Of a stretch of 7,774 nt of DNA, positions 7,087-7,774 are shown one piece after another. This stretch comes from Pedosphaera sp. (GTDB taxonomy: Bacteria; Verrucomicrobiota; Verrucomicrobiia; Limisphaerales; SIAT01), in contig SIAT01000082.1 of the NCBI GenBank assembly GCA_009691645.1, forward strand, positions 1-7,774, given 5' to 3'. The first letter of the stretch is position 1; each line of letters opens with the position of its first letter. Made by a program: the position numbers and the translations under genes. The notes below the pieces were generated by a model. That model saw nothing but the letters and a program-made list of their open reading frames with translations. It searched no databases and was not told the DNA's origin.

Positions 7087-7233
7087 CTGCAGCGCGCTAG
7101 TCCGCCGATTGGTGGCAATCCAGAAAACCGTGACAGAACGACATCAACCGTGGCAAAGATCCACCATAACCCCAAACCGACTGCATCGCCGCCTCGTCTC
7201 CTTGAGCGTGGACGCCAAGCCCAAACCAGATGA

Positions 7234-7757
7234 GATCGAACTCCAGGGCGCACTCAGCAATGTTTGCGCTTGGTCAATGATATAGCCTACACCGATTCGG
7301 AGGGCCGGACGCACACACTCCATGCGTTGGTCTGCGAGGAAACCGTCGCGGACCAGACCCAAACTTTTTCTTGGATCACCAACAACCGGCTCTGCGCCAA
7401 ACATTCCGTCGCCGTCGCCACGCACGCCGGATGCGTCCGATTGAAATTGAGAACCACGGTTTTAACATCCAAAAGAACAGCGGCCTGAACCTGGAACATG
7501 CCTACAGTCAGGGGGAGGATACGATGAAGTCGTTCTACTATCTGTTGCAAATTGCCCATCTGTTCCTGCAGATGTTCGAGATGGGCAGTTTGCTTCGGAG
7601 TCTGGCGAGAGAGCATCAGACCACCCCAATGGGGCTCTTCGGCAGCTTGAAGAACCTGGCTCAGCGCTTATTGGAATGCTTGCGCTATTTCCGATTGGAT
7701 CCAGAGGTGCTTGACCCAAAGAAACCATTTCAAATCCGCCTGGCAGATACTTCCTGA
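7234..7757 (+). pseudogene. DDE transposase remnant, 5'-truncated and frameshifted
   Basis: Two overlapping plus-strand frames together give the C-terminal part of an IS4-like DDE transposase. The first (from about 7234, after an in-frame TGA at 7231-7233) reads CLRLVNDIAYTDSEGRTHTL...HALVCEE...FSWITNN...VATHAGCVRLK. The second, one base back, continues IENHGFNIQKNSGLNLEHAY, then FYYLLQIAHLFLQM, GLFGSLKNLAQRLLECLRYF and a stop at 7755-7757. The join fits the A-run at 7444-7446: adding one A gives RLKIENHGF, restoring the R-x3-E spacing of IS4-type C-terminal signatures. The N-terminal catalytic region is not visible upstream, so the element is also truncated or rearranged. No slippery heptamer suited to programmed frameshifting is present. 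The exact IS family cannot be assigned, and no terminal inverted repeat pair is seen inside the window. Confidence 0.75.
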
Positions 7758-7774
7758 GCGTCGCAGTCTGCGGG

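Larger units (their letters stand above)
6608..7233. other. Gene-poor region between hydrolase operon and transposase remnant
   Basis: This stretch of about 625 bases should hold the promoter of the minus-strand operon, but I see no convincing -35/-10 pair. It contains a run of nine C (6691-6699), a short dyad (6655-6670) and one minus-strand open frame (6811-7086) of doubtful status. Both strands carry open frames broken by scattered stops, which fits decayed DNA or a dispersed non-coding repeat. No tRNA or recognisable RNA gene was seen. Confidence 0.5.

Noticed and set aside
7444..7450. Programmed -1 frameshifting in the transposase
   Set aside because: The direction is right, but TTGAAATTG is not a slippery heptamer and the shift lies within the C-terminal catalytic region; deletion of one A is simpler.
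7287..7616. Minus-strand open frame with a coiled-coil-like N-terminus
   Set aside because: It is antisense to the conserved transposase C-terminus, so the apparent helix reflects the complementary codons.
7758..7774. CGCAGTCTGCG near-palindrome as the terminal repeat of the insertion sequence
   Set aside because: It is short and at the window edge, and no matching inverted partner is present in the window.

Overview
The window is GC-rich bacterial DNA. It carries one tightly packed minus-strand gene cluster (about 1-6607), a gene-poor stretch (6608-7233), and a decayed plus-strand transposase (about 7234-7757). The cluster contains a large secreted DUF1587/DUF1595/DUF1592/DUF1588/DUF1585 protein with two c-type haem motifs, next to a Tat-exported DUF1552 protein. 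That pairing is characteristic of Verrucomicrobiota and Planctomycetota. A verrucomicrobial origin is my best guess, but it is an inference from gene content only.

In transcription order (right to left) the cluster reads: a secreted class C beta-lactamase-like serine hydrolase (6607-5456); the 870-residue DUF1592-type cytochrome (5456-2844); a secreted protein with a heavy-metal-associated (HMA) domain (2847-2284); the DUF1552 protein (2244-982); a 202-residue secreted protein of unknown function (889-281); and the start of a further exported protein (284 to the window edge). Junctions are TAATG, ATGA, a 39-base gap, a 92-base gap with an odd property, and ATGA, so this looks like one translationally coupled operon. 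Every product appears to be exported. Together they suggest an extracytoplasmic machine combining haem, a metal-binding chaperone-like protein and a hydrolase, whose substrate cannot be read from the sequence.

The main oddities are these. (1) Past its TAG stop, the DUF1552 frame stays open for 31 codons and ends in a TGA that overlaps the GTG start of the next gene. (2) The leftmost gene begins like a c-type cytochrome protein, but the sequence changes character exactly where the haem motif should start. (3) An HMA protein sits between the two usually paired families. (4) The transposase is broken by what looks like the loss of one A, and its upstream half is missing. (5) A run of nine C/G lies upstream of the operon's first gene. 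No tRNA, rRNA, CRISPR array or convincing terminator was seen.
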